From JAPLST01 sp964397565 (GTDB lineage: Bacteria > Auribacterota > UBA3054 > JAPLST01), in the NCBI GenBank assembly GCA_964397565.1, contig CAYNJC010000010.1, forward strand, positions 59,315 to 123,314: 64,000 bases of DNA, given 5' to 3'. Both the position numbers and the translations under genes were made by a program. Each line of letters starts with the position of its first letter. Positions within the stretch are counted from its first letter, which is position 1. Below, piece after piece: positions 24,962 through 35,272 of the stretch. Under the pieces are notes generated by a model. The model was given only the letters and a program-made list of their open reading frames with translations, did not search any database and had not been told where the DNA came from.

Positions 24962-25222
24962 TTACGCCGTTTTCTGTCTGCATTCCGCCTTCACGCTCGC
25001 CGGGATGAAGGCCAGCGCGGCGTAGAGCAGCAGTGGCACAACCAGCAAGTCGTCCAGCTGTCCGAGCACCGGGATGAAATCAGGGATAAGATCAATCGGC
25101 GAGACCAAGTACGCCAGCGCGCCCGCCAAGAGCCAGCGGGAAGTCTTGGGCGTCCGGGCATGGGTGAACAGGGCTCGATAGTAAGCCAGCTCCTGCTGCG
25201 CGCTCTTGAGTATCTTCCGCAT
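24962..25222 (-). CDS. DUF1232 (YkvA-like) membrane protein
   Basis: The 86-residue protein shows the DUF1232 core: LAYLVSPIDLIPDFIPVLGQLDDLLVVPLLLYAAL, with the conserved SPIDLIPD and GxxDD signature between two hydrophobic helices. The function of the family is unknown; members are small inner-membrane proteins. ATG 25222 is chosen. A TATACT -10 box lies 10 nt upstream, leaving at most a very short leader. A second DUF1232-like gene is at 58469. Confidence 0.85.
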   Translation of the reverse strand: MRKILKSAQQELAYYRALFTHARTPKTSRWLLAGALAYLVSPIDLIPDFIPVLGQLDDLLVVPLLLYAALAFIPASVKAECRQKTA

Positions 25223-25337
25223 ATACCCATAGAGTATAGCAATTTCCATCTTTGCCTAGATGGTGCCGTGTCGGGTTGGCGCAGGTGGCGCAAAAAGGCA
25301 CAATAAAAAGCCATTGAAGATCGTTTTCTTGTTCAAT

Positions 25338-25378
25338 CGACATTTTATGTCGTTTGAAATGAACATTTTGAGTATACT
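25338..25378 (+). promoter_or_regulatory. dnaK promoter with an overlapping palindrome
   Basis: TATACT at 25373-25378 is a good -10 box. Upstream, a perfect palindrome CGACAT-TTT-ATGTCG (25338-25352) overlaps the expected -35 region (25350-25355). No CIRCE element is present. The palindrome is a candidate operator for stress control of dnaK-groESL. The leader is about 60 nt and ends in AAGGAG before ATG 25445. Confidence 0.5.
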
Positions 25379-25444
25379 GGCACCGTAATTGCTTCCATCT
25401 GTAGTACATATCTTAGTGCAATTTTGATATAAGGAGCATAGATT

Positions 25445-27388
25445 ATGACAAAACATGCAAGAGTTATCGGGATCGACTTGGGCACCACCAACTCGTGTGT
25501 GGCGGTGATGGAAGGCAATGAACCGGTCGTGATCGCCAACAGTGAAGGCGGCCGCACGACGCCCTCGGTGGTTGCCTTCGCGAAAGACGGCGAGCGCCTG
25601 GTCGGCACGATCGCCAAACGCCAGGCGGTGACCAATTCCGAGAACACGATTTTCTCGATCAAGCGCTTTATGGGCCGCAAACATTCGGAAGTTGAAACCG
25701 AAGAGAAGCTTGTGCCGTATAAGATTACCGAGCGCAAGAACGGTGACGTCGTCGTCAATATTCAAGGCAAAGAATACACGCCGCCGGAAATTTCAGCGAT
25801 GATTTTGCAGAAGATGAAGCAGACCGCCGAAGATTATCTGGGCGAGCCGGTGACCCAAGCGGTGGTTACCGTCCCGGCCTATTTTAATGACGCGCAACGG
25901 CAGGCGACCAAGGATGCCGGGCGGATCGCCGGCCTGGAAGTGCTGCGGATCATCAATGAGCCGACTGCGGCCAGTTTGGCTTACGGCCTCGACAAGAAGA
26001 AAGACGAGCGCATCGCCGTGTACGATTTGGGCGGCGGCACGTTCGACATTTCGATTCTTGAAATCGGCGACGGCGTCTTTGAAGTCAAGAGCACGAATGG
26101 CGACACCCATCTCGGCGGCGACAACTTCGACCAAGCCGTGCTGGATTATATCGCCGACGAGTTCAAGCGCGAGAACGGCATTGATCTGCGCAAGGACAAG
26201 ATGGCCTTGCAGCGCTTGAAAGAAGCCGCCGAAAAGGCCAAGATTGAATTGTCGACCTCGATGCAGACCGACATCAACCTGCCGTTCATCACCGCCGACG
26301 CGAGCGGCCCGAAGCATTTGCAGATGACGCTGACGCGCGCCAAGCTCGAACAGTTGTGCGGCGATTTGATCGAACGCTCACGCGGGCCGGTGCTGCGCGC
26401 GATGAAAGATGCGGGCGTGAAGCCGAGTGACATTGATGAAGTCGTGCTGGTGGGCGGCATGACGCGCATGCCGGCCGTGCAACAGCTGGTGCGCGATGTT
26501 TTCGGGAAAGAGCCGCACAAGGGCGTCAATCCGGATGAAGTCGTGGCGATTGGCGCGGCGATTCAAGGCGGGGTGCTTTCCGGCCAGGTGAAAGATGTGC
26601 TGTTGCTGGATGTGACGCCGTTGTCGCTCGGGATCGAAACGCTGGGCAGCGTGATGACCAAGCTGATCGAGCGTAACACGACCATCCCGTGCAAGAAGAG
26701 CCAGGTGTTTTCGACCGCGTCGGACAACCAACCGGCGGTCTCGATTCATGTGCTGCAGGGCGAGCGCGAGATGGCGACGGACAATCGCACGATCGGGCGC
26801 TTCGACCTGGTTGGCATTCCGGCCGCGCCGCGCGGCGTGCCGCAGATTGAGGTCACCTTCGATATTGACGCCAACGGCATTCTGCATGTGTCGGCCAAGG
26901 ACATGGGCACCGGCAAGGAGCAGAAGATTCGCATCGAAGTGTCGAGTGGCCTGAACGAAAGCGAGATTCAGAAGATGGTCAAGGACGCCGAAGCGCATGC
27001 CTCGGAAGACAAGGACCGGCGCGAGGTGATTGACCTGCGCAACCAGGCCGATCAAGTGCTGTACCAGACCGAGAAGACCTTGAAAGAGCACGGCAGCAAA
27101 GTGCCGGACGGCGACCGCAAGGCGATTGAAGCTGCCGTGGAAGAGCTGCGCAAGGTGAAAGACGAAGGCAGCAAAGAAGAAATCCAGGCCAAACTCGAGG
27201 CGCTGAATCAGGCCTCGCACAAGCTGGCCGAGGCGATGTATAAGGATGCGCGCGCGCAACAGCCGCCGGGGCCGGAGCAAACCGGGCCGGAAGCTGGTGC
27301 AGACGCACAGGCCGGCAGCGATGCCGGGACTACGAAGAAAGGCGGGGATGACAATGTCGTTGACGCCGATTACGAAGAAGTGAAGTAA
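25445..27388 (+). CDS. dnaK: Hsp70 chaperone DnaK
   Basis: The 647-residue chaperone has the ATPase domain signatures GIDLGTTNSCV (10-20), INEPTAASLAYG and DLGGGTFDISILE, the linker VKDVLLLDVTPLSLG (~385-399), a complete substrate-binding domain and a helical lid. A Gln/Gly/Pro/Ala-rich tail ends in ADYEEVK. It folds and refolds client proteins with DnaJ and GrpE, neither of which is here. AAGGAG precedes the ATG. It is followed by groES after 65 bp with no terminator between, so the three chaperone genes look cotranscribed. Confidence 0.98.
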   Translation: MTKHARVIGIDLGTTNSCVAVMEGNEPVVIANSEGGRTTPSVVAFAKDGERLVGTIAKRQAVTNSENTIFSIKRFMGRKHSEVETEEKLVPYKITERKNGDVVVNIQGKEYTPPEISAMILQKMKQTAEDYLGEPVTQAVVTVPAYFNDAQRQATKDAGRIAGLEVLRIINEPTAASLAYGLDKKKDERIAVYDLGGGTFDISILEIGDGVFEVKSTNGDTHLGGDNFDQAVLDYIADEFKRENGIDLRKDKMALQRLKEAAEKAKIELSTSMQTDINLPFITADASGPKHLQMTLTRAKLEQLCGDLIERSRGPVLRAMKDAGVKPSDIDEVVLVGGMTRMPAVQQLVRDVFGKEPHKGVNPDEVVAIGAAIQGGVLSGQVKDVLLLDVTPLSLGIETLGSVMTKLIERNTTIPCKKSQVFSTASDNQPAVSIHVLQGEREMATDNRTIGRFDLVGIPAAPRGVPQIEVTFDIDANGILHVSAKDMGTGKEQKIRIEVSSGLNESEIQKMVKDAEAHASEDKDRREVIDLRNQADQVLYQTEKTLKEHGSKVPDGDRKAIEAAVEELRKVKDEGSKEEIQAKLEALNQASHKLAEAMYKDARAQQPPGPEQTGPEAGADAQAGSDAGTTKKGGDDNVVDADYEEVK

Positions 27389-27453
27389 CCTTGCTCAACC
27401 AATTAACTGTTTCGTGAAGTTCAATTAACCCCCTCAACTAAAGGAAGAGGAAC

Positions 27454-27744
27454 ATGAAGAAGATCAAACCACTGTCCGATCACGTTTTGGTGCAACGCGC
27501 GGAAGCGAAAGACGTCGTGAAAGGCGGCATTGTGATTCCTGATTCGGCCAAAGAGAAGCCGCAAGAGGCAATCGTCAAGGCCGTCGGCCCCGGCAAGCTG
27601 GAAGAAGGCAAGCGCATCCCGTGCGAGGTGAAAGTTGGCCAGCGCGTGCTGATCACCAAGTACGGCGGCACGGAAGTCAAGCTGGACGAGCAGGAATACA
27701 TGCTCGTGCGTGAAGACGATGTGATTGCGATTCTTGAAGACTAA
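27454..27744 (+). CDS. groES: Co-chaperonin GroES
   Basis: The 96-residue protein has the full GroES fold: KIKPLSDHVLVQRAEA at the N-terminus, the mobile loop VKGGIVIPDSAKEKPQ with the GroEL-binding Ile-Val-Ile, and the dome KYGGTEVKLDEQEYMLVREDDVIAIL. It caps the GroEL ring. AAGGAAGAGGA precedes the ATG. It lies between dnaK and groEL, 41 bp ahead of groEL. Confidence 0.97.
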   Translation: MKKIKPLSDHVLVQRAEAKDVVKGGIVIPDSAKEKPQEAIVKAVGPGKLEEGKRIPCEVKVGQRVLITKYGGTEVKLDEQEYMLVREDDVIAILED

Positions 27745-27785
27745 GACGACTGCATATTTTCTAACGACAGGTAAGGAGTACCCCA

Positions 27786-29429
<1,644 letters not shown>

Positions 29430-29467
29430 GCCGCAGCGACGATCCCGCAGCGGGATTGTGAGTGAAT

Positions 29468-29507
29468 AAAAAAACGCGCGGGCGCAGCATTGCCCGCGCG
29501 TTTTTTT
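29468..29507 (+). terminator. Rho-independent terminator after groEL
   Basis: A perfect 16-bp stem (seven A, then CGCGCGGGC, with the complementary arm) and an 8-nt loop GCAGCATT ends in seven T. The A-run/T-run symmetry would let it work from either strand. Confidence 0.92.
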
Positions 29508-29635
29508 GTTGCTGACAGCACGTGAGAATTGATGAAACTTGTACTCCAACTTTGCGTGCTAAGCGTTTGCGCGTAGGTGCAGCGGAGCCCCACAGGGGCA
29601 CGGCATATTAGCCCAGGGTAACGCCCCGGGGAGAG

Positions 29636-29815
29636 CTTGGTGTCATGCCAATTGTGGCTGCGGGCGCCTGCTTGGAGCTGGCCTGGCTAGCTAAGGCACC
29701 AGCCTAGTCCCGCCATCGGCGTGGATCCCGTCAACGGCGCGGATGACCGCGGCTGCAGAAGCCGCCCTCAGCGCGGGCGGCAAGGACACTGCAACGTAGA
29801 AAGCGCTCTCATTAG
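29636..29815 (+). repeat. MITE-like repeat, copy 3 (extended form)
   Basis: The left part (CTTGGTGTCATGCCAATTGTGGC) and the right part (GGATGACCGCGGC through AAAGCGCTCTCATTAG, followed by TA at 29816) match the compact copies near 36.4 and 39.7 kb. About 80 bp of extra hairpin sequence is inserted in the middle. The outer left inverted repeat is diverged. It occupies most of the gene-free 29510-29927 region; the rest of that region shows no gene. Confidence 0.65.
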
Positions 29816-29927
29816 TACGTGCAGCCGCCGCAACGCGATTTTTGAGTTTTGTTGCGATTGCCAAGCGTGGCTCTTAATGCTACCATAGCAAAATTATTGG
29901 ATTATCTCATACCATGGAACCGGATCA

Positions 29928-31247
29928 ATGATGCAACGCGCGGCACTAGCAACAACGATGACAGACTATGATGTGGTCGTGGTCGGCGGCGGGCCGGGTG
30001 GGGTGGGCGCAGCGGTGCGCGCAGCGCAGGCGGGCGCGCGGACACTGCTGATCGAGCGCGGCGGCTTTCTGGGCGGGGCGTCAACCATGATGATGGTCAA
30101 TCCGATCATGCCGGTGACGACCTGCAGCCACACGGACGCGAAGCCGCAGGTGCTGCTGAACGCGGGGCTGGTGGCGGAGTTGGCCGAGCGTTTGCAGGCG
30201 CGCGCGGCGGGTGGCGTTGTGCACAGCGGCTGCATTGCCTTTGACGACGAAGTGTTGCGACTGGTGCTGGATGAAATGGTGCAGGAGGCCGGGGTGACGG
30301 TATTGTATCACGCGACCCTGTACGATGCAAAAGTCCGCGCAGGCCGGGTGCAGACCGTGCAGTTGGCGCACAATCATGGGCCATTGCGCGTGTCCGGGCG
30401 TGTGTTCGTGGACGCGACCGGCGACGCCTTGTTGGCCGCGCGCGCCGGCGCGCAAATCGAGTATGGCGACGCGGCTGGCGAGGTCATGCCGATGACGCTG
30501 TTTTTTGCGGTGGGAACGGTCGATGTGGCGCGCATGCCCGACTGGAGTGCCATGAAAACCTTGTGCGCGGCCGGCGCCACGGACACGCCGGCGCTGATCA
30601 ACACCAATTACAGCACGCACACGCTGGCGCCGAACGGCTTGGTGTATTTCAATGTCATTCGCATTGGCGGCAACACACTTGATCCATTGGCGCTGTCGGC
30701 GGCGGAAGCGGAAGGGCGGCGGCGGATTGATAATTTTGTGGCGTGGTTGCGCGCGCGCGTGCCGGGCTATGAACGCTGCGTGCTGGTCAAATCGGCAGCC
30801 CACATCGGCATTCGTGAAAGCCGGCGCGTGATGGGCGATTATGTCTTGCGCGGTACGGACTTTGATCAGGCTGCCAAATTCACCGACGCGATTGCCTGTT
30901 GCGCATATCCGGTGGACATTCATCACGCGGCGCAAGGCCAGACGACGATACGGCATTTGCCGCCGGGCGAGTATTATCAGATTCCGTATCGCTGCCTGAC
31001 ACCGCTCGGGCTGCAGAACGTGCTGATGGCATCGCGCAGTATCTCGTGCGACCGGACGATGCACTCGAGCCTGCGCGTGATGGCGACGGTGATGAACATG
31101 GGCGAAGCGGCGGGCTATGCGGCCGCGTTGAGTCTGCCAAGGGGGCGCGTGCACGAGGTTTGCGCTGCCGCAGTACAGGAGAGCATCTTGGCGCATGGCG
31201 GGCTCTTGGCGCCGGTGCCGTTTCAGACTGACGTTCACGTGGCTTGA
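29928..31247 (+). CDS. FAD-dependent oxidoreductase (FAD_oxidored family)
   Basis: The 439-residue protein opens with the dinucleotide-binding motif VVVVGGGPGGVGAAVRAAQAG and an ERGGFLGGASTMM block typical of the FAD_oxidored (PF12831) family. Other marks are FVDATGDALLAARAGA, SAAHIGIRESRRVMGDYVL, and a C-terminal RSISCDRTMHSSLRVMATVMNMGEAAGYAAALS segment that closes the FAD site. The substrate is not known; family members are common in PVC bacteria, often beside carbohydrate genes. ATG 29928 is used; ATG 29958 (MTDYDVV) is equally plausible. The MATE pump gene overlaps its end. Confidence 0.85.
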   Translation: MMQRAALATTMTDYDVVVVGGGPGGVGAAVRAAQAGARTLLIERGGFLGGASTMMMVNPIMPVTTCSHTDAKPQVLLNAGLVAELAERLQARAAGGVVHSGCIAFDDEVLRLVLDEMVQEAGVTVLYHATLYDAKVRAGRVQTVQLAHNHGPLRVSGRVFVDATGDALLAARAGAQIEYGDAAGEVMPMTLFFAVGTVDVARMPDWSAMKTLCAAGATDTPALINTNYSTHTLAPNGLVYFNVIRIGGNTLDPLALSAAEAEGRRRIDNFVAWLRARVPGYERCVLVKSAAHIGIRESRRVMGDYVLRGTDFDQAAKFTDAIACCAYPVDIHHAAQGQTTIRHLPPGEYYQIPYRCLTPLGLQNVLMASRSISCDRTMHSSLRVMATVMNMGEAAGYAAALSLPRGRVHEVCAAAVQESILAHGGLLAPVPFQTDVHVA

Positions 31248-32698
31248 GAGCACACACGGTGGATGCCATCCAACAACGCCCGGTGCGACCGGGCGGCTAT
31301 CGCGAGCTGCTGCGCATCTCCGGGCCATTGATTCTTTCAATGAGCTCGTTCACGATCATGCATTTCTGTGATCGGGTGATGCTGACGCATTACAGCGAGG
31401 CGACCGCCGCCGCGGCCACCGGCGCGGGCGTGCTGGCCTTTGCCATGCTCAGTTTCGCCATGGGCGTGGCCACCTATGTCAACACCTTTGTCGCCCAGTA
31501 TTTTGGCGCCGGCGACCGCGAAATGTGCACACGCAGCTTGTGGCAGGGCATCTATTTCACGCTGGCGTGCAGCCTCGTGTATCCACTGGTGCTGGTGCCC
31601 GGCGGGTTGCTGGTGCTGCGCTGGATTGGCCACGAACCGGCGGTGCTGGCGGCGGAAGTGGCGTATTTCACGGTCTTGGCCGCGTGTGCCGGCACAGCCT
31701 TGATGAACTATACCTTGTCGTCGTTTTTCAGCGGCTGCGGGCGGACATGGACCGTCATGTGGGTGGACCTGCTCGGCGCCGGCATCAACATTGTGCTGAA
31801 CTATGCCCTGATTTTTGGGCACTGGGGCATGCCTGAACTGGGTATTCGCGGCGCGGCCATTGCCACCGTGTGCGGCTCATGCTTGAGTGTCGTCCTGTTT
31901 GCGCTGTTGCTGCTGCGGCCGGCCTGGCGCGTGCCGTTCGGCATCTGGCGCTACCGTCAACTACGCTGGCGCACGCTCTGGCAACTGCTGCGCTTTGGCG
32001 GCCCGTCCGGGATCAGTTTCGGCTTGGACATCAGCGCCTTCTCGCTGTTTACTTTGCTGGTCGGCAAACTCGGCACGATTCCCCTGATCGCGTCGAACAT
32101 CACCTTGGCGATCAACACGATTGGTTTCATGCCGATGCTGGGCTTGTCGCTGGGCACCAACATTCTGGTCGGGCAGCACATCGGCGCCGGGCGCAAAGAT
32201 ATTGCTGCCACGTCGGCATACACCGGCGCGAAGTTGGCGACCGCCTACGTCATCGTCCTGGGGCTGGCACTTGTGCTGTTCCCGGACGTGTTCATCGCGC
32301 TGTTCCGCGGGCCGGGCATCAACGCCGCGCGCTTCACGGAAGTGAGTGCCTATGCGCGCCTGCTGTTGAAATTGATCGCCTTGGCGACGGTCTTTGATGC
32401 CTGGAACACCACCTTCAGCGGCGCGTTAAAAGGCGCGGGCGACACCTGGTTTACAATGTGGGCCAATGTCGTGCTGGCCTGGTGCGTGTTTGTCCCGCCG
32501 GTCTATTTAACGACGGTGGTCTGGCCGCAGCCGATTGTGGTGCCGTGGGCATTCTTAGTCTTGTACGTATTTCTGCTCGGGGTGGTCTACTGGGTGCGTT
32601 TTGCGCGCGGATACTGGCGGCAGATTGAAATCCGCGAGCGCACGGCGCCACCGCGCGTCAGCGAACTAAGCGGCGATGCGCTGCTGGTGGATGGCTGA
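31244..32698 (+). CDS. MATE-family multidrug/Na+ efflux transporter
   Basis: The 484-residue polytopic protein has about 12 membrane helices and the NorM-like MATE pattern: RISGPLILSMSSFTIMHFCDRVMLTHYS (helix 1), QYFGAGDREM, a central GFMPMLGLSLGTNILVGQHIGAGRK, and a repeated half with AWNTTFSGALKGAGDTWFTMW. It exports cationic compounds using ion gradients. TTG 31244 overlaps the preceding stop (TTGA); GTG 31259 is an alternative. Tight coupling to the FAD oxidoreductase suggests the pump may handle that enzyme's product. Confidence 0.88.
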   Translation: MRAHTVDAIQQRPVRPGGYRELLRISGPLILSMSSFTIMHFCDRVMLTHYSEATAAAATGAGVLAFAMLSFAMGVATYVNTFVAQYFGAGDREMCTRSLWQGIYFTLACSLVYPLVLVPGGLLVLRWIGHEPAVLAAEVAYFTVLAACAGTALMNYTLSSFFSGCGRTWTVMWVDLLGAGINIVLNYALIFGHWGMPELGIRGAAIATVCGSCLSVVLFALLLLRPAWRVPFGIWRYRQLRWRTLWQLLRFGGPSGISFGLDISAFSLFTLLVGKLGTIPLIASNITLAINTIGFMPMLGLSLGTNILVGQHIGAGRKDIAATSAYTGAKLATAYVIVLGLALVLFPDVFIALFRGPGINAARFTEVSAYARLLLKLIALATVFDAWNTTFSGALKGAGDTWFTMWANVVLAWCVFVPPVYLTTVVWPQPIVVPWAFLVLYVFLLGVVYWVRFARGYWRQIEIRERTAPPRVSELSGDALLVDG

Positions 32699-32831
32699 CG
32701 CATCTACTTTGTTCGCGACGCACAAATCACTACAAAACAATGCGCGACGAATGCTTGCAGCACACAGTCGTGCTACAGCAGCGTCACCACGGAATTGCGC
32801 CGACGCGGTTGCGGACAGGCCAACTGGCTCG

Positions 32832-33179
32832 CTACGCAGCTTTGGGGTTGGGGCCGTACTGATTCTGGCCAGGCTGGCTGTCCAGCACCATGAAGATGAG
32901 CAGGATAATGGTGCCGATCACGGGAATGAGACCAATCAGCAACCACCAGCCTGTGCGGTCTGTGTCATGCAGTCTGCGCACGGAGACACCCAGCGCGGGG
33001 AGCAGCACCGCCAACATGTACAGTGAACCCAGAATGCCCCGAAGGCCGATAAGGCGTTCGATGACACTGAGCACAACGATAATAAGGATGTTAAAGAGCG
33101 TGAACATCCAATACTCTGTGCGCCGCGCCCGGCCCTCGAAGACAAAATATTTTTTCAGCACATCGAGATAACAGTTCAT
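32832..33179 (-). CDS. DUF805 inner-membrane protein
   Basis: The 115-residue protein matches DUF805: YFVFEGRARRTEYWMFTLFN at the N-terminus, several hydrophobic helices, SVRRLHDTDRTGWWLLIGLIPVIG with the signature R-R-L-H-D-x-(D/G)-R-(T/S)-G-W-W, and a short DSQPGQNQYGPNP tail. The function is unknown. GAGGAG lies 5-6 nt before ATG 33179. The 32699-32831 gap to the MATE gene holds nothing recognisable. Confidence 0.9.
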   Translation of the reverse strand: MNCYLDVLKKYFVFEGRARRTEYWMFTLFNILIIVVLSVIERLIGLRGILGSLYMLAVLLPALGVSVRRLHDTDRTGWWLLIGLIPVIGTIILLIFMVLDSQPGQNQYGPNPKAA

Positions 33180-33346
33180 AGATACTCCTCGTAGTTGTAG
33201 GTTGATTGATCAGCGATGGTAGCAGCTAACGCTTGTCTCGCATTGAGAAGTTGGCATACATTATACCGCGCATGGTGCGCACATTATAGGATAAACACTC
33301 TGCGATGTCAATGGACTGGCTGACCCCAGTTCCGGCGACTCCAACC

Positions 33347-33446
33347 TCCCCACCGGCCTTGCGCCGGTGGAAGGAGAGATTGGGAAGAGCGCCGGCGGTG
33401 TGTTCCATCAATCTCATTCACCCACGGCGCAAGGCCGTGGGGGTCT
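33347..33446 (+). repeat. Two-hairpin repeat, copy A
   Basis: Hairpin 1 (CCCCACCGGCCTTGCGCCGG), the conserved AAGGAGAGATTGGGAAGAGC block, ATCAATCTCATT, then hairpin 2 (CCCACGGCGCAAGGCCGTGGG) and GTCT. It lies in the 33180-33619 gene-free stretch upstream of nth, which otherwise contains only the nth promoter. Confidence 0.75.
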
Positions 33447-33619
33447 CTGCGCGCCCACCCGCAGCTCGCCAAGCTCCGCACGCATCGTCAGTCATCCTTG
33501 CCTTTGCGCTTAAGAAACATTGCGAGTCGCCGGAACTGGGCTGGCAGGACACGTGCAGATGGCGGCAACACCCCATAATCACAGGGAGCAGCAATGGCAT
33601 TTTGCTATACTATGCAACC

Positions 33620-34267
33620 ATGTTCGACATTGCCGTTGCCCTGCGTCTGGTGCGCCGCGAGATTCGGCGCTGGTCGGTGCCGTATCTCTCGCGGGATCAT
33701 GTCCGCCATGATCCATTTCGCACCCTGATCGCCTGCATCCTCAGCTTGCGCACCAAGGATGCGGTCACCGACGCGGCCAGTGAGCGCCTCTTCGCCGTCG
33801 CTGCTACGCCCCAGGCCATTCTGGCGCTTGGCGTGCCGCGCCTTGCCCAACTCATTTTCCCGGTTGGATTCTACAACCAGAAAGCGCGGCAGATTACAGA
33901 AATCTGCCACCGCCTGCGCGACGAGTTCGATGATTGCGTGCCCAACGCAATTGAAGTTCTGTTGACCCTGCCCGGCGTCGGCCGCAAGACTGCCAATCTG
34001 GTGGTCACTGAGGCGTTCGGCCAACCCGGCATTTGCGTTGACACTCACGTTCATCGCATCACTAATCGCTGGGGCTATGTGCACACGTGCACGCCCGAGC
34101 AGACCGAAATGGCGTTGCGTGCAAAGTTACCGGCACGCTATTGGATTGAGATCAACCGCTTGCTGGTGACCTACGGCCAGCACCGTTGCCTGCCGGTCTC
34201 GCCCCTCTGCAGCGCGTGCCCATTGTTTGAGATGTGCCCGCGGCGCGGCGTCACCCGCCGGCGCTAG
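33620..34267 (+). CDS. nth: Endonuclease III (DNA glycosylase/AP lyase)
   Basis: The 215-residue enzyme removes oxidised pyrimidines. The helix-hairpin-helix LPGVGRKTANLVV carries the catalytic Lys. DTHVHRITNRWG has the catalytic Asp, and C-X6-C-X2-C-X5-C at the C-terminus (CLPVSPLCSACPLFEMC) binds a 4Fe-4S cluster. ATG 33620 follows a TATACT box by 8 nt, so the leader is minimal. The frame is open further upstream only because it runs through the two-hairpin repeat; that extension is not part of the protein. Confidence 0.95.
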   Translation: MFDIAVALRLVRREIRRWSVPYLSRDHVRHDPFRTLIACILSLRTKDAVTDAASERLFAVAATPQAILALGVPRLAQLIFPVGFYNQKARQITEICHRLRDEFDDCVPNAIEVLLTLPGVGRKTANLVVTEAFGQPGICVDTHVHRITNRWGYVHTCTPEQTEMALRAKLPARYWIEINRLLVTYGQHRCLPVSPLCSACPLFEMCPRRGVTRRR

Positions 34268-34325
34268 CGGAGTGTAGCTAACACATCTTTGCATTTGACG
34301 GTTGCAGCGCGCGCTTATGATTGCC

Positions 34326-34443
34326 TCCCCGCCGACCTCGTGTCGGTGGGAGGAAAGATTGGGAGGAGCGACAGCGCGCGGACATTCATTCAATCTCATT
34401 CACCCACGATCCCGCCAACGGCGGGATCGTGGGGGTCTTCAGA
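34326..34443 (+). repeat. Two-hairpin repeat, copy B
   Basis: This is the same layout as copy A: CCCCGCCGACCTCGTGTCGGTGGG hairpin, AGATTGGGAGGAGC block, TCAATCTCATTCACCCACG. The second hairpin is lengthened by an inserted ATCCCGCCAACGGCGGGAT tip. It ends GGGGGTCTTCAGAC. The stem sequences differ from copy A, but both strands of each stem changed together. Confidence 0.75.
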
Positions 34444-34476
34444 CTCCATTTGTAGATATATTTGTGAGGCACCAGA

Positions 34477-35022
34477 CTAGTCCATCTGCACTCGCGCGAT
34501 GAACGGCAGCTCGCGATGCCGGCGCGCGTAGTCCAAACCATAGCCCACCACAAAATGATCGGGAATGGAAAAGCCGACAATGTCGGCCTGAATGTCTTCG
34601 ACCCGCCGGCTGGGCTTGTCCAGCAGCGCGCATACTTTGACGCACGACGCGCCATGCGCCACCACCAATTCCTTGGCTTTTTTCAAAGTGCGCCCGGTGT
34701 CGAGAATATCGTCAATGATCAGCACCGGCCGGCCGCGCACATCCGTCTCGGTGTCGGACTTGACCGTGACCGCGCCGCTCGACGTGTTGCTGTCGCCATA
34801 CGAGCGCAGCGTCATGAATTCAACTTCCATGGTAATGCCATGCCGGTACAAGAGCCGGATCAAGTCCGCCATAAAGACAAAACTGCCTTTCAGCAACGCA
34901 ATGATGACCAAATTCTCGGTCGGCATGCCAGCCCGAATTTCATCGACAATGCCTTCGAGGCGCGTGTGCACATCATCCGAACTGATCAGGGGAACAAGCG
35001 TGTACTTGGGTGTTGTCGGCAT
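34477..35022 (-). CDS. hpt: Hypoxanthine phosphoribosyltransferase
   Basis: The 181-residue enzyme salvages hypoxanthine/guanine with PRPP. The PRPP-binding signature VLIIDDILDTGRTL is central, preceded by ALLKGSFVFMADLIR and a flexible MTLRSYGDSNTSSG loop. The C-terminal IPDHFVVGYGLDYARRHRELPFIA block is typical of HPRT. ATG 35022 is chosen; the frame continues upstream without a sensible start. It is divergent from the xer gene across 250 bp in which only a TATACT-like box on the minus strand near 35110 is seen. Confidence 0.93.
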   Translation of the reverse strand: MPTTPKYTLVPLISSDDVHTRLEGIVDEIRAGMPTENLVIIALLKGSFVFMADLIRLLYRHGITMEVEFMTLRSYGDSNTSSGAVTVKSDTETDVRGRPVLIIDDILDTGRTLKKAKELVVAHGASCVKVCALLDKPSRRVEDIQADIVGFSIPDHFVVGYGLDYARRHRELPFIARVQMD

Positions 35023-35272
35023 AGCAAAAAAGTGTAAAGTTAGCTGCGTAAAAAGCCACCCCGCCCGCGCGTCGCCGCCCTGTTTCGCAGCTTGTGTGAC
35101 GGGAATGAGTATAGCACAACCGGGCCGGGCATGCAAGCAACCACGTGGAATTTCGAATATCGAACAAGGAATGACAAAGGAAGAAGGACAGAGGTGGGGA
35201 GCATGCTGCAAGAATCCCCATGATCCCGCGTCGCTGGCGAACATTTGCCTTTTTTCAAGGGGCTGTGCTACA

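Noticed and set aside
25338..25444. CIRCE element before dnaK
   Set aside because: No TTAGCACTC-N9-GAGTGCTAA-like sequence is present; only the CGACAT palindrome is seen.
29510..29927. tRNA or small stable RNA gene in a gene-free spacer
   Set aside because: No T-loop consensus or cloverleaf was found; the sequence is accounted for mainly by the MITE-like copy. A covariance search would be needed to exclude small RNAs.
33305..33619. N-terminal extension of endonuclease III through the repeat
   Set aside because: It reads through the two-hairpin repeat, and a promoter (TATACT) lies just before ATG 33620.
34592..35272. N-terminal extension joining the antisense of hpt to the xer gene
   Set aside because: The frame happens to stay open, but the recombinase begins at 35273 or slightly later. 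The extension is antisense to hpt.
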